DNA from: an uncultured Pelagibacteraceae bacterium | Lineage (GTDB): Bacteria > Pseudomonadota > Alphaproteobacteria > Pelagibacterales > Pelagibacteraceae | Length of the DNA: 47,244 nt | Direction: 5' to 3' | Assembly (NCBI GenBank): GCA_902588895.1 | Contig: CACIRC010000009.1 | Coordinates: 1-47,244, forward strand | Position numbers and translations under genes: made by a program | Notes under the pieces: generated by a model | Seen by the model: the letters and a program-made list of their open reading frames with translations, nothing else | Databases searched by the model: none | What the model was told of the DNA's origin: nothing | Shown here: positions 38,483-47,244 of the stretch, piece by piece | How the letters are laid out: each line of letters opens with the position of its first letter | Position numbering within the stretch: the first letter of the stretch is position 1

Positions 38483-39262
38483 GTGAAAAATTTATTAAAA
38501 TTATTCTCTATAACAATCATAATTATTGCTTCAAACTCATACACTTTTGCCGCTGAAAAAGTAGAATATTTAAAAACTGATTGGAGTTTTAAAGGTTTAT
38601 TTGGAAAATTTGACAGAGCTTCGCTTCAAAGAGGTTATCAAGTTTATACCGAAGTATGTGCTTCATGTCACTCGATGAAGTATTTAAGTTATAGAAATTT
38701 AGCAGAACAAGGTGGGCCAGAATTTTCTGAAGCTCAAGCTAAAGCTATAGCAGCTTCATTTGAAGTAACTGATGGTCCAAATTCTGATGGTGAAATGTTT
38801 ACAAGACCAGGAAAATTATCTGACAAATTTGTAATGCCTTATGATAATGTAAAAGCAGCTCAAGCTGCAAATGGTGGTGCATATCCTCCAGACATGTCTG
38901 TTTTGGTAAAAGCAAGAGGAGGTGGTGTTGACTATATCTATTCCTTATTACAAGGTTATGAAGAAGCTCCTAGCAACGTATCTTTAGATGATGGAGTTTA
39001 TTACAACAAATATATGTATGGTAATAAAATTAGAATGGCTGCCCCATTATCAGATGGATTAGTCGAGTATGGTGATGGAACAAATGCAACAGTAGAACAG
39101 ATGTCAAAAGATGTAACGACCTTCTTAATGTGGTCTGCTGAACCTCATTTAGAAGCTCGACATCAAATGGGCTTTAAAGCGATTGTCTATTTAATTATTC
39201 TTACTGTTTTAGTTTACTTTAGTATGAAAAAAATCTGGTCACGTGTTGAATCTGAAGTTTAA
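38483..39262 (+). CDS. petC: Cytochrome c1
   Basis: Heme-c subunit of complex III, 259 residues, starting with GTG 1 base after petB. A signal peptide (1-23, ending TFA) is followed by the heme-binding CASCH (C59, C62, H63). The axial methionine is in KIRMAAPLSDG, and a C-terminal membrane anchor (about 230-250) ends the protein. Its last 24 bases overlap the convergent ychF gene, an unusually long antisense overlap. Confidence 0.96.
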   Translation: MKNLLKLFSITIIIIASNSYTFAAEKVEYLKTDWSFKGLFGKFDRASLQRGYQVYTEVCASCHSMKYLSYRNLAEQGGPEFSEAQAKAIAASFEVTDGPNSDGEMFTRPGKLSDKFVMPYDNVKAAQAANGGAYPPDMSVLVKARGGGVDYIYSLLQGYEEAPSNVSLDDGVYYNKYMYGNKIRMAAPLSDGLVEYGDGTNATVEQMSKDVTTFLMWSAEPHLEARHQMGFKAIVYLIILTVLVYFSMKKIWSRVESEV

Positions 39263-40312
39263 TACGTCTCCATCTTTCACAATATAATCTTTACCTTCTA
39301 ATCTCATTTTTCCATTAGTTTTAGAATTTATCCATCCATTATTAGCTATGAAATCTTCATATGATATAGTTTCAGCTCTAATGAAACCTTTTTCAAAATC
39401 TGTATGAATTTCTCCTGCAGCTTTAGGGGCAGTACAGTTTTTTTGTATAGTCCAAGCTCTTGTTTCTTCAGGTCCAGAGGTAAAATACGTATCAAGTTCT
39501 AATATTTTATAGCCCTTTTGAATCAACATACTTAGACCTGTATCTTTTAAACCAATCATATCCATATAATTTTTTTTTTCATCTTCTGCCAATTCATTTA
39601 TTTGGTTTTCTATATCTGCAGAAATTATCAGAGTGTTATCTTTTCCAAATTTCTCAATAAAGTTTTTCGTATATTTGTTTCCATCATTTACGCTTTGTTC
39701 ATCTACATTACAAACAAAAATCTTTGGTTTTATTGATAAAAGACCACTTTGATTAAGTTGTTTTGTATCAAATTGAGATTTTAATATTGATATATCTTTA
39801 TCATTATTAATGCAGTCTAGTGCAATCTCTAAAATCTGAAGTTGATCTTCTTCCACATTTTTCTTGTTATTTTTTTCAAGTCTTTTTTGAATAGATTCTA
39901 GGTCAGCTAGCATCATCTCAGTTTCAATGATCTCAAGATCTCTTATGGGGTCAACGTCAGGATTAACATTTTGAATATCGTCTGAATCAAAGCATCTGAT
40001 CATATGAATAACTGCATCAACTTCTCTTATGTGGGACAGAAATTTATTGCCTAATCCTTCACCTTTAGACGCTCCTTTCACAAGACCAGCTATATCAACA
40101 AATGAAATAGTTGTGTTTATTGTTTTTTTTGATTTTGAAACTTCTGATAATTTACTCAATCTTTCATCAGGAACAGGCACAACTCCAATGTTGGGATCTA
40201 TCGTACAAAACGGAAAATTTGCAGCTTGGGCTTTACTTGAGTTTGTAAGAGCGTTGAAGAGTGTAGATTTACCCACATTAGGTAAACCAACAATTCCACA
40301 TTTAAAACTCAT
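39239..40312 (-). CDS. ychF: Redox-regulated ATPase YchF (OBG family)
   Basis: Universal ribosome-associated P-loop protein that prefers ATP, 357 residues. G1 is GLPNVGKS (9-16), G3 is DIAGLVKGASKGEGLGNKF, and the altered G4 NVDE replaces the NKxD of GTPases. This altered motif is the mark of YchF. A coiled coil and a C-terminal TGS-like domain follow. It is the last gene of the lgt-midA-pgeF-prs-rplY-pth-ychF run, sharing one base with pth, and its end overlaps petC. Confidence 0.96.
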   Translation of the reverse strand: MSFKCGIVGLPNVGKSTLFNALTNSSKAQAANFPFCTIDPNIGVVPVPDERLSKLSEVSKSKKTINTTISFVDIAGLVKGASKGEGLGNKFLSHIREVDAVIHMIRCFDSDDIQNVNPDVDPIRDLEIIETEMMLADLESIQKRLEKNNKKNVEEDQLQILEIALDCINNDKDISILKSQFDTKQLNQSGLLSIKPKIFVCNVDEQSVNDGNKYTKNFIEKFGKDNTLIISADIENQINELAEDEKKNYMDMIGLKDTGLSMLIQKGYKILELDTYFTSGPEETRAWTIQKNCTAPKAAGEIHTDFEKGFIRAETISYEDFIANNGWINSKTNGKMRLEGKDYIVKDGDVLNFRFNT

Positions 40313-40872
40313 TATTTATTATTTACAGTACTAGAAAACAAATCTAATTTTTTGTCGATGAGTATCGAAATAGAATCTGTAATATTATTTGTAATTTTTT
40401 CCAATTCAAGCATTTCATCCTCATCAAAATTTTGAAGAACAAAATCACTCACTTCCATTTTGTCTTTTGGTTTACCAATTCCTATTCGAACTCTTGAATA
40501 ATCTTTACCAATAAATTTATCTATTGAAGCAATTCCGTTATGTCCTGCATCAGATCCACCAAATTTTGCTTTTATCTTTCCAAATTCTACATCTAGATCA
40601 TCATGAAAAACTATAACATCCTCAGCATCTATTTTGAAATATTCAATTAATTCTCTAATACAAATTCCAGAATTATTCATAAAGGTTAAAGGTTTAATAG
40701 CATAAACTTTTTGGTCTCCAACATTACCAGTTGTAAGAAGTCCTTTGAATTTTGGTTTTTGTTTAGAAAGTCCAAATTTTCTATTTATTTCATCTATAAT
40801 TTTGAAACCAATATTGTGCCTATTGTTTTCACTGTCTGGGGTTGGATTGCCTAATCCTACAAGTAGAAGCAT
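40312..40872 (-). CDS. pth: Peptidyl-tRNA hydrolase
   Basis: Releases tRNAs from peptidyl-tRNAs dropped by ribosomes. It has 186 residues. Catalytic region: N9 in GLGNPTPDSENNRHN, H19, the HDDLDVEFGKIK loop with the catalytic aspartate, and GGSDAGHNGIASI. It follows rplY after 41 bases in the conserved order prs-rplY-pth-ychF. No good Shine-Dalgarno is visible before the ATG. Confidence 0.96.
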   Translation of the reverse strand: MLLLVGLGNPTPDSENNRHNIGFKIIDEINRKFGLSKQKPKFKGLLTTGNVGDQKVYAIKPLTFMNNSGICIRELIEYFKIDAEDVIVFHDDLDVEFGKIKAKFGGSDAGHNGIASIDKFIGKDYSRVRIGIGKPKDKMEVSDFVLQNFDEDEMLELEKITNNITDSISILIDKKLDLFSSTVNNK

Positions 40873-40913
40873 AAAATATTAGTAATGGAGAATAAAATTC
40901 AAATTTAATTAAC

Positions 40914-41630
40914 TTATTTTTTTTCTTCAGCAGGTTTTTTATCTTCACCTTCTTTTTTATCACCATCAGCTGCTGGTTTATCTCCACCTTCAGCTGCTGC
41001 CGCTTCCGCTCCTTCAGCACCTTCCTCTCCCTCAGCTGCCTCAGCTTCTGCAGGTTTTTCAGGTTCTTTCATAACAGTCGGAGCTGCTAGAGTTGCAATT
41101 ACGAAATCTCTTCCTTGGATTGTAGGAGTAACGTCACTGTCAAGATTTATTGAGGAAATCTTAAAACTCTCTCCAATATCAACACCATCAAGATCTATCA
41201 CAAGATTTTCTGGAATTTTTTCGCTAGGACATTTTAGCTCAACTTTTCTTCTTACTATGTTTAAAACCCCACCTCTTTTTAAACCAGGGGATTTTTCATG
41301 ATTTAAAAATTTTACTGGAACTTCAATTCTAACTTTTATTCCAGTAACTATTCTTAGAAAGTCCACATGTATTGGTTCATCTGAAATAATGTCGTATTTA
41401 ATTTCTCTTGGAAGAACTTTTTGAGGTTTACCATCAACATTTAAAGTTATTATGCTTGATAAAAAGTTTTCTTTTTCTATTAGTGACTTAAGTATTTTTT
41501 TTGATATTGAAATTTTTTCGTTTTGAGTCTCTCCGCCATAAATTATAGCAGGAACATTACCGTTATCTCTCAATGAATTTAATTCACCTTTAGTTTTAGT
41601 ATTTCTGATATTGGCGTCTAATGAATTCAT
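40914..41630 (-). CDS. rplY: Ribosomal protein L25, CTC form, with acidic alanine-rich tail
   Basis: 5S-rRNA-binding large-subunit protein of 238 residues. The N-terminal L25 domain (about 1-92), with LNSLRDNGNVPAIIYGG, is followed by the CTC beta domain (about 95-185) that contains GVLNIVRRKVELKCP. The last 48 or so residues are a low-complexity tail of A, E, G, K and P. This tail is encoded by a locally G+C-rich stretch, about 40960-41060, unlike the surrounding AT-rich DNA. It lies between prs and pth. Confidence 0.95.
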   Translation of the reverse strand: MNSLDANIRNTKTKGELNSLRDNGNVPAIIYGGETQNEKISISKKILKSLIEKENFLSSIITLNVDGKPQKVLPREIKYDIISDEPIHVDFLRIVTGIKVRIEVPVKFLNHEKSPGLKRGGVLNIVRRKVELKCPSEKIPENLVIDLDGVDIGESFKISSINLDSDVTPTIQGRDFVIATLAAPTVMKEPEKPAEAEAAEGEEGAEGAEAAAAEGGDKPAADGDKKEGEDKKPAEEKK

Positions 41631-41675
41631 AAAAACAACGGTTTTTAGCTTAAGTTCCTTAATAACTCAAGGTAT

Positions 41676-42608
41676 TTATTTGAATAAATCTGATACTGAG
41701 GTTGAATTTGATATTCTTTTAATTGCCTCTCCCATAAGGCTGGAAATTGACAGAACCTCAATGTTTTTAACACCTTTAACTCTGTTCATGTTATCAATTG
41801 TGTCGGTTATTACTAAATTTTTAATTACGGAATTTTTAATTTTTTTTACAGCTTCACCGCTAAGTACACCATGAGTGATATAAACATAAACTTCTTTAGC
41901 CCCTCGATCTTTAAGAGCTTTAGCAGCATTTACAATTGTACCACCTGAATCAATAATATCATCAACAATAATACAAGTTTTTCCTTTTACATCTCCAATA
42001 ATATTCATTACTTGAGATTGACCTGGCTTTGGTCTTCTTTTATCTACAATAGACAATCCGATATTTAAAATTTTTCCTAGTGCTCTGGCTCTTTCAGTAC
42101 CACCTACATCTGGAGCTACACAAATTAGGTTTTTACTTTTTATCTTTTTTTTCACATGTCTTGCAAAAATAGGTGTTGCAAATAAGTTGTCTACTGGAAT
42201 ATCAAAAAATCCTTGAATTTGACCTGCATGTAAATCAACAGTAACAACTCTATCTGCTCCTGCTTTAGTGATTAGATTTGAGACAAGCTTTGCTGATATT
42301 GATGTTCTCGGTGCAACTTTTCTATCTTGTCTAGCATAACCAAAGTAAGGGATAACAGCAGTAATATTTTTTGCGGACGATCTCTTAAGTGCATCAATGC
42401 ATAATAGTAGTTCCATTAGGTTATCATTTGCAGGAGATGAAATAGATTGAATTAAAAAAATACTATTCCCTCTAATATTTTCATTGATTTCTACATAGAT
42501 TTCTCCGTCAGAAAAATTTCTAATACTTGAGTTAACTAATTTAGATTTTAGATATTTAGCAATATTCTTGCTTAAGGGTTTGTTGCTATTTCCTGATAAT
42601 AATTTCAT
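41676..42608 (-). CDS. prs: Ribose-phosphate pyrophosphokinase
   Basis: Makes PRPP from ribose-5-phosphate and ATP for nucleotides, histidine and tryptophan. It has 310 residues. Marks: [10 protein letters not shown] near the N-terminus, [17 protein letters not shown] (flexible loop and PP-binding), [12 protein letters not shown] and the PRPP-binding loop [12 protein letters not shown]. It is first of the conserved group prs-rplY-pth-ychF, 9 bases after pgeF. Confidence 0.97.
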   Translation of the reverse strand: MKLLSGNSNKPLSKNIAKYLKSKLVNSSIRNFSDGEIYVEINENIRGNSIFLIQSISSPANDNLMELLLCIDALKRSSAKNITAVIPYFGYARQDRKVAPRTSISAKLVSNLITKAGADRVVTVDLHAGQIQGFFDIPVDNLFATPIFARHVKKKIKSKNLICVAPDVGGTERARALGKILNIGLSIVDKRRPKPGQSQVMNIIGDVKGKTCIIVDDIIDSGGTIVNAAKALKDRGAKEVYVYITHGVLSGEAVKKIKNSVIKNLVITDTIDNMNRVKGVKNIEVLSISSLMGEAIKRISNSTSVSDLFK

Positions 42609-42617
42609 TAAAAAAGC

Positions 42618-43376
42618 CTAATTAAGCATAATTATTGAAATATTTCTACCATAATCATCATGATTTAGTCTCAACGCTCTTCTCGCACTAAAAAAATTAT
42701 TTTTAACATCAAATGTATCAATATTTATATTTTCAATATTTTTTATTTTATTCTTTAAAAGACATGTTTTTACATATTTAGGCAAATCAAAATAAAGCTT
42801 TTTGTACTTAATTTTAAAAAATTTGTTATTTTTTTTATCCTTTTTAATAAATTTTCTTTTAAAATCTTCTTTGACTTCATAGTTTTTAGCTGAGATAGCA
42901 GGTCCGATAGCTGCAGTAATATTTTTAGGATCAGATCCTTTTCTGATCATAAATTGGATTACCTTGTTAATTATATCTTTGTATGCACCTTTCCACCCAG
43001 CATGAATTGCTGCCACGAGTTTTTTTCTTTTATCATGGATTAAAATCGGCACACAGTCAGCAGTTAATACACCAATTGGTATATTTTTTTGGTTTGTAAT
43101 CACCGCGTCTGCTTTTGGTTTTGATTTAAATTTATTTTTTTTATTAATATAAACAAACTTATTACTATGTATTTGATGTAGTAAAAAAATACTTTTGGCA
43201 GTACTTTTTATTTTTTTTTTTACTATTTGTAAATTTTTTTTAACATCTGACGGATTATCTCTAGAACCAGGACCACAGTTTAAACTTTTATAAATTTTTT
43301 TTGATATACCACCATTTTTATTAAAAAAACCATGTTCAATTGTTTTAATTTTCGATAGTTTTTTTGACTTTATCAA
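42618..43376 (-). CDS. pgeF: PgeF / YfiH family protein (laccase-domain purine nucleoside phosphorylase / peptidoglycan editing)
   Basis: A 252-residue member of the DUF152/YfiH group. The zinc site is visible as the LTADCVPIL cysteine and the IHAGWKGAY histidine; the first histidine lies in LHQIHSNKF. Members have been described as polyphenol oxidases, as purine nucleoside-cleaving enzymes and as peptidoglycan-editing factors, and sequence does not decide between them. It overlaps the midA end by 4 bases and precedes prs. Confidence 0.92.
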   Translation of the reverse strand: MIKSKKLSKIKTIEHGFFNKNGGISKKIYKSLNCGPGSRDNPSDVKKNLQIVKKKIKSTAKSIFLLHQIHSNKFVYINKKNKFKSKPKADAVITNQKNIPIGVLTADCVPILIHDKRKKLVAAIHAGWKGAYKDIINKVIQFMIRKGSDPKNITAAIGPAISAKNYEVKEDFKRKFIKKDKKNNKFFKIKYKKLYFDLPKYVKTCLLKNKIKNIENINIDTFDVKNNFFSARRALRLNHDDYGRNISIIMLN

Positions 43377-44425
43377 TTTTGAAAACCTGTTTTAAAATCA
43401 TTTTTTTTATTTTTTACAAGCATGACTTTGAACAATTCACCCATTTGCTTTTCATCTATCAAACGTCTTACCCGATAAAATAAATCTGCTTTTTTAGAAA
43501 ATGCTATATTTTTACTGATTATTTCTGCTCTTTGAAGAATGCCCATACTTGTTAAAAATTTTTTTTGATTTGTAAAATTTGAATTAATTTTTTTAAACTG
43601 ATTTATAAATTTCTCAAAAGAATGAAAGTTTATATTGTAAGTAATATCAGAGTCTCCAATATTTTCTAAAATGTTTGAATATTTATGGTTATTTACTGCC
43701 TGAAGAGTTTCGTGCATTTTTCTGTCTGCATAACCATAATCAATAATCAACATTCCTCCATCATTTTTTTGTATTAAATCACAAATTATTCTTAAATATT
43801 TAAATGTATCCGGTGAGTATTCTATAACGTTTTGATTTTTTGATATTTTGAAATTTAAATGTTTTTCAAGTTTTTCTATATCAATTTTTTCCTCTTTAAA
43901 CTCAGCTTTTTTTGGATCATTCAAATTCACCAATCTTTCAAACCAACCATCTTTTTTTTTAAAAAATTGTTTGATTGGTATGGCATCAAAGAATTCATTA
44001 GCTAAAAAAATTGTAGGATTTGAATTTATTTTTTCAATATTTTTTAACCATAAAAATTTTTTAGAATTTAAATTTTTTTTTTGATGATTTATTAAATAAT
44101 CACTTTTTTCATGAATTACAAAACTGCAGGCATTGTAAAACTCGGGAAAATTTACAAGTGTTTCATCTATGACTTTCATCATTTCACCATTTCCAGCTCC
44201 TAATTCTAGCAAATTAAATTTTTTTGGAGAGCCTATACTTTTCCAAAAAGTAATTGTCCAAATTGCAATTATTTCTGAAAATATTCTTGTTATATTAGGA
44301 GCAGTAATAAAGTCTCCATCTTCACCAAAAGGATTCTTTTTCATATAAAAACCTTTATCCTTATCGTAAAGAGCTAAATTTATAAATTGATCTAATGGTA
44401 AATTATTAGTCTTATCGGGTTTCAT
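43373..44425 (-). CDS. MidA/NDUFAF7-like SAM-dependent methyltransferase
   Basis: A 350-residue class I methyltransferase of the DUF185 group. Typical marks: FINLALYDKDKGFYMKK near the start, DGDFITAPNITRIFSE, the SAM motif LLELGAGNGEMM, LANEFFDAIPIKQF and IDYGYADR. The mitochondrial member NDUFAF7 methylates an arginine of a complex I subunit during assembly; bacterial members are thought to be similar, but this is not proved. It overlaps lgt by 14 bases and pgeF by 4 bases. Confidence 0.9.
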   Translation of the reverse strand: MKPDKTNNLPLDQFINLALYDKDKGFYMKKNPFGEDGDFITAPNITRIFSEIIAIWTITFWKSIGSPKKFNLLELGAGNGEMMKVIDETLVNFPEFYNACSFVIHEKSDYLINHQKKNLNSKKFLWLKNIEKINSNPTIFLANEFFDAIPIKQFFKKKDGWFERLVNLNDPKKAEFKEEKIDIEKLEKHLNFKISKNQNVIEYSPDTFKYLRIICDLIQKNDGGMLIIDYGYADRKMHETLQAVNNHKYSNILENIGDSDITYNINFHSFEKFINQFKKINSNFTNQKKFLTSMGILQRAEIISKNIAFSKKADLFYRVRRLIDEKQMGELFKVMLVKNKKNDFKTGFQN

Positions 44426-45182
44426 ATTTTAAATAAAATAAGATTACCCCTGATAGTATAAATATTAAACTTACTACTTGCCCCACCGTTAAGTTTAAAA
44501 ATATATAACCTAGCTGTTCATCTGGGACTCTATAAAACTCAACAATAAATCTAAAGATTGAGTAAATTATTAAAAATAATCCTGAAATTACACCAGGTTT
44601 GTTCGAAAACTTATTTCTAAAATAAATTAATAATAAAAATAGAAATAAACCTTCTAAAAGTGCTTCGTATAATTGAGACGGATGTCTAGGAAGATTATCT
44701 ACCTGAATAAATGTTACTGCCCAGGGTACATTAGTTATAGTTCCATATAACTCTGAATTTATAAAGTTTGCTATTCTTCCTAAAAATAATCCGACTGGAG
44801 CTACTAAAGCGACAATATCCATGTATAAAAATGGGTTTTGATTATTTTTTTTAGCAAAAAATATAGACGCAAGAATAACTCCAATCAAACCACCATGGAA
44901 GGACATCCCGCCTTGCCAAATTTTAAATATATCTAATGGATTATTTACATAAAAACTTAAATTATAAATGAAAATATAACCAAGTCTGCCTCCTAGAATT
45001 ATACCTATAATTAAATAAGTTAAATAATCATCAAATTTATTTTTAACTTCTATGTTTTGGATAAATAATTGTTTAGCGAGTATCCAGCCCAATATAATTC
45101 CAAATATATAAGCTAGAGAATACCATCTGATGTCTAAAGAAAATATTTGTAAGGCTACTGGGTCAAAATTATTAATGAACAT
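44412..45182 (-). CDS. lgt: Prolipoprotein diacylglyceryl transferase
   Basis: Inner-membrane enzyme that adds diacylglycerol from phosphatidylglycerol to the lipobox cysteine of prolipoproteins. It has 256 residues and about seven helices. Seen: FDPVALQIFSLDIRWYSLAY at the start, MSFHGGLIGV with the catalytic-region histidine, the Lgt signature GRIANFINSELYG, and PRHPSQLYEALLEG. It is first of the seven-gene minus-strand run. The ubiK-like gene is divergent, 32 bases away. Confidence 0.96.
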   Translation of the reverse strand: MFINNFDPVALQIFSLDIRWYSLAYIFGIILGWILAKQLFIQNIEVKNKFDDYLTYLIIGIILGGRLGYIFIYNLSFYVNNPLDIFKIWQGGMSFHGGLIGVILASIFFAKKNNQNPFLYMDIVALVAPVGLFLGRIANFINSELYGTITNVPWAVTFIQVDNLPRHPSQLYEALLEGLFLFLLLIYFRNKFSNKPGVISGLFLIIYSIFRFIVEFYRVPDEQLGYIFLNLTVGQVVSLIFILSGVILFYLKYETR

Positions 45183-45195
45183 TTTTGATAATACT

Positions 45196-45201
45196 TATAA
45201 T
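45196..45201 (+). promoter_or_regulatory. -10 element for the ubiK-like gene
   Basis: A perfect TATAAT lies 13 bases before the ATG at 45215, so the transcript would carry a leader of about 6-8 bases. No -35 match is found at the usual distance. An alternative ATG at 45200 overlaps this element, which supports 45215 as the start. Confidence 0.45.
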
Positions 45202-45214
45202 GTATATCTTAAAT

Positions 45215-45466
45215 ATGAAAAATTCTAAATTTATAATTGATAAGTTTGCTAAATTAATAGAGCAGGGACTAGTATCTTCCAAAGATTTAACTACAGAACT
45301 ATTTAATATCTTAAAATCTAAAAGAGATGAGTTTGTTTTTAAAATGAAACTCACAAGCAAAGATGAGTTTGAAATACTCTCAAAACGTGTTGAAAATCTT
45401 GAAAATAAAATAAATAAACTTGAGAAAAAAAAAGTAAAAAAAGTTAAACAGGTAAGAAAACTCTAA
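45215..45466 (+). CDS. UbiK / BMFP-like accessory factor
   Basis: From the ATG at 45215 it is an 83-residue, highly charged helical protein: an N-terminal amphipathic part (residues 5-45), then a linker with LTSKDEFEIL, a coiled coil (VENLENKINKLEKK), and a very lysine-rich tail. The order amphipathic helix, SK/REEF-like linker, VExLE coiled coil is that of the UbiK/YqiC membrane-fusogenic family, which helps assemble the ubiquinone-biosynthesis complex. The match is by pattern and moderate. Two in-frame upstream starts (TTG 45185, ATG 45200) overlap the promoter. Its last 23 bases overlap the kinase gene. Confidence 0.72.
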   Translation: MKNSKFIIDKFAKLIEQGLVSSKDLTTELFNILKSKRDEFVFKMKLTSKDEFEILSKRVENLENKINKLEKKKVKKVKQVRKL

Positions 45467-46763
45467 CTCTTAAGCCATTCATTTTTGATTTTTCTAACAT
45501 TATATTTCCACCATGAGATTTGATGATGTCTGATGAAATTGATAAACCGAGACCAACACTTGACTTAGATTCTGCTCGACCTTTATCTATTTTATAGAAG
45601 GGTTTAAATACATTTTCATACTCATTTTTTGGTATTCCGGGACCATCATCATCAATAATAATGAATAAGTTTGTATTTTTTTTACTTAAGCTAATTTCAA
45701 CTTTGTTCGAATATTTCAGCGAATTATCAATTAGATTATTTAGACATCTATTAATTAAATTTTTCCTGCCATTAAAGTAAATTCTTGGTGTTAACTTTTG
45801 TGAAATATTTTCATTATTATATTTTTCAATAACTTCTGAAATTAATTCAGATAGATTAAACATTTCATCTTTTTCAACATATGATGAGCTAGTAAATTGT
45901 AAATATTCATTTAACATTTTTTCCATTTCATTTATGTCTTCAGTTAATTTATTCACAGTTTCTTTATCTTTTATAAAAGCTAATTGTAGTTTCATCCTTG
46001 TTAAAGGCGTCCTTAAATCATGACTTATTCCAGATAACATTTCTGTTCTTTGATTTATGTGTCTCTCAATTCTCTTTCTCATTTTATCAAATTCATGCCC
46101 TGCTTGTCTTATTTCAAGAGCTCCAGAAGGTTTGAATTCTTCAATATTTTCTCCTTTACCAAACCTTTCGGCCGCACGAGCTAGATTTGTGATTGGTCTA
46201 GTTTGATTTTTTAAAAATATTAGAGAAATGATCACCATTATAATTGCAGGCACTGTTATCCAAAGTGCAAATATTCTTGCTGAAGAACTTGCAACTCTAT
46301 CTTTAGGCACTAAAAATTTAAAATAACCATCTTCATATTTAATTCTTAAGTCAATTAATTCTTTATAACTTGTTGTATCAAACCAGTATTCATTTAATCC
46401 AAATTTAGATTTAAGCTCTCTTCTTAAAGTTCTATCTATTGGACTGAACCATCTTTCATTATCCGTATTTTCTATTTTTTCGTTATTATTGAATTCAATA
46501 TTTAAATCTAAAAATATAGAAAAAAGATCTAGTAACTCTTGTTTGTTTTCTTGCTCACTTCCATAAGCTTCAATAAATGTACTAATCTCATTTACTAAAG
46601 TTCTTGTCATACCTTTGTTTGTTTTGATCCAAAGGCTATCAAAAAAAACAATTGTAATTACTAGTTGAAGAACTAAAACTGGAATAGCAACAATGAGGAG
46701 GGCCCTATAAAATAATCTTTTTGGTAATATTTTTTTAAAGTAATCACTCAATCCAGAGAACAT
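45444..46763 (-). CDS. EnvZ-type sensor histidine kinase
   Basis: A 439-residue inner-membrane kinase. First helix about 20-42, periplasmic region about 43-163, second helix about 164-184, HAMP (about 188-240). HisKA has the phospho-accepting H248 in SGISHDLRTPLTR. The ATPase domain shows the N box NNLIDNSLKYS, G1 DDGPGIP and G2 VGLGLSIS. It resembles the alphaproteobacterial EnvZ-like kinases paired with OmpR-type regulators. It overlaps its regulator gene by 20 bases, so they are co-translated. The signal is not readable from the periplasmic domain. Confidence 0.9.
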   Translation of the reverse strand: MFSGLSDYFKKILPKRLFYRALLIVAIPVLVLQLVITIVFFDSLWIKTNKGMTRTLVNEISTFIEAYGSEQENKQELLDLFSIFLDLNIEFNNNEKIENTDNERWFSPIDRTLRRELKSKFGLNEYWFDTTSYKELIDLRIKYEDGYFKFLVPKDRVASSSARIFALWITVPAIIMVIISLIFLKNQTRPITNLARAAERFGKGENIEEFKPSGALEIRQAGHEFDKMRKRIERHINQRTEMLSGISHDLRTPLTRMKLQLAFIKDKETVNKLTEDINEMEKMLNEYLQFTSSSYVEKDEMFNLSELISEVIEKYNNENISQKLTPRIYFNGRKNLINRCLNNLIDNSLKYSNKVEISLSKKNTNLFIIIDDDGPGIPKNEYENVFKPFYKIDKGRAESKSSVGLGLSISSDIIKSHGGNIMLEKSKMNGLRVRVFLPV

Positions 46764-47244
46764 ACCCTACACCTCTTATTGTTTGTAAAAATTTTGGATT
46801 TTTTGGATCAATTTCAATTTTTTTTCTAAGCCGAGTTATAATAACATCTATTGACCTCTCTTTATCTAGATTAATTAATTGACCTATACCTTCCCTAGAA
46901 AATGTTTTACCCGGATTATTAATCATTTTTTCTAAAATTGTCTTTTCAGTTGCATTAATTTTAAATTCTTTATTACTTTTTAATATTAAAAGTTTATTTA
47001 AATCAATTTTCACATTTTGAAATTCTATAACCCTTTTTTGATCTGTTTTAATAGTTTTATTTAATATGTTTTGTATTCTTAGAATTAATTCTTTTGGTTC
47101 AAATGGTTTTGGTAAATAATCATCAGCACCAACCTCTAATCCTTCAACTCTTTCATTCGCTTCGCCTTTAGCTGTCAGAAGTATAACAGGTGTATCTAAT
47201 TTTTTTTTATTTTCTTTTAAAAACTCAAGACCATTTTTACCTGG
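46744..47244 (-). CDS. OmpR-family response regulator, N-terminus cut by window edge
   Basis: I read the frame open from the window end to the stop at 46744: 166 residues. The first visible part is the second half of a receiver domain: PGKNGLEFL, just past the phospho-aspartate, then VILLTAKGEANERVEG, and the conserved lysine in DDYLPKPFEPKEL. The phosphorylated aspartate itself lies outside the window. The C-terminal winged-helix domain ends with RSIDVIITRLRKKIE and TIRGVGYVLWIE. A GTG at 47013 is internal and not the true start. It forms a pair with the following kinase gene. Confidence 0.92.
   Translation of the reverse strand, partial: PGKNGLEFLKENKKKLDTPVILLTAKGEANERVEGLEVGADDYLPKPFEPKELILRIQNILNKTIKTDQKRVIEFQNVKIDLNKLLILKSNKEFKINATEKTILEKMINNPGKTFSREGIGQLINLDKERSIDVIITRLRKKIEIDPKNPKFLQTIRGVGYVLWIE

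Noticed and set aside
46744..47013. Short 89-residue DNA-binding protein starting at the GTG at 47013
   Set aside because: The frame stays open upstream to the window end and encodes the second half of a receiver domain, so this is an OmpR-type regulator cut by the edge.

Overview
The window is A+T-rich chromosomal sequence (roughly 70% A+T by eye) with almost no spare DNA. No gap between genes exceeds about 105 bases, the convergent gene pairs overlap, and there are no insertion sequences, phage genes, CRISPR arrays or repeats. Gene content points to a marine alphaproteobacterium of the SAR11 / Pelagibacterales type: a GANTC methylase (CcrM), a split ATP synthase with b and b' subunits, alphaproteobacterial aa3 oxidase and bc1 operons, a short SMC, and a crtI-crtB-crtY-blh set for beta-carotene and retinal. 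Species cannot be named from the sequence alone.

Layout. Bases 1-6224: an MsbA-like ABC exporter cut by the window edge, ubiA, a small DUF2721-like membrane protein, a minus-strand trio (type II haloacid dehalogenase, pirin, quinone oxidoreductase) and rsmE. Bases 6286-13663: the plus-strand cytochrome c oxidase operon coxB-coxA-ctaB-[41-aa CoxF-like protein]-ctaG-coxC-surf1, running into thrC and a peroxiredoxin. Bases 13655-26322: a 15-gene minus-strand run, read dciA, DsbA-like, smc, atpI, atpB, atpE, atpF', atpF, crtI, crtB, crtY, blh, ispH, thrB, rnhA. Bases 26323-33442: mutY and an FAD monooxygenase (+), ccrM, rnhB and a uracil-DNA glycosylase (-), a TPR protein and ispE (+). Bases 33476-36608: tRNA-Gln(UUG) three bases before the CCA-adding enzyme gene, then greA, hemF and trmL (-). 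Bases 36701-39262: petABC (complex III). Bases 39239-45182: a minus-strand housekeeping run lgt, midA, pgeF, prs, rplY, pth, ychF. Bases 45215-47244: a UbiK-like factor and an EnvZ/OmpR-type two-component pair, the regulator cut by the window end.

How it fits together. Much of the window is aerobic energy metabolism: ubiquinone (ubiA, ubiK-like), heme (hemF, ctaB), complex III (petABC), complex IV with its assembly factors (ctaG, surf1, CoxF-like), a complex I assembly factor homologue (midA), and the F0 part of ATP synthase. The carotenoid/retinal genes sit directly between the F0 genes and ispH, which makes isoprenoid precursors. They imply a retinal-based light-driven pump, but neither the rhodopsin gene nor crtE is in this window.

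No defence system, secondary-metabolite locus or clearly new system was found. The most interesting points are the SMC that seems to lack a hinge, the ccrM promoter carrying its own methylation sites, the tRNA-Gln/cca junction, the back-to-back dciA/mutY starts, and the placement of the crt-blh block.
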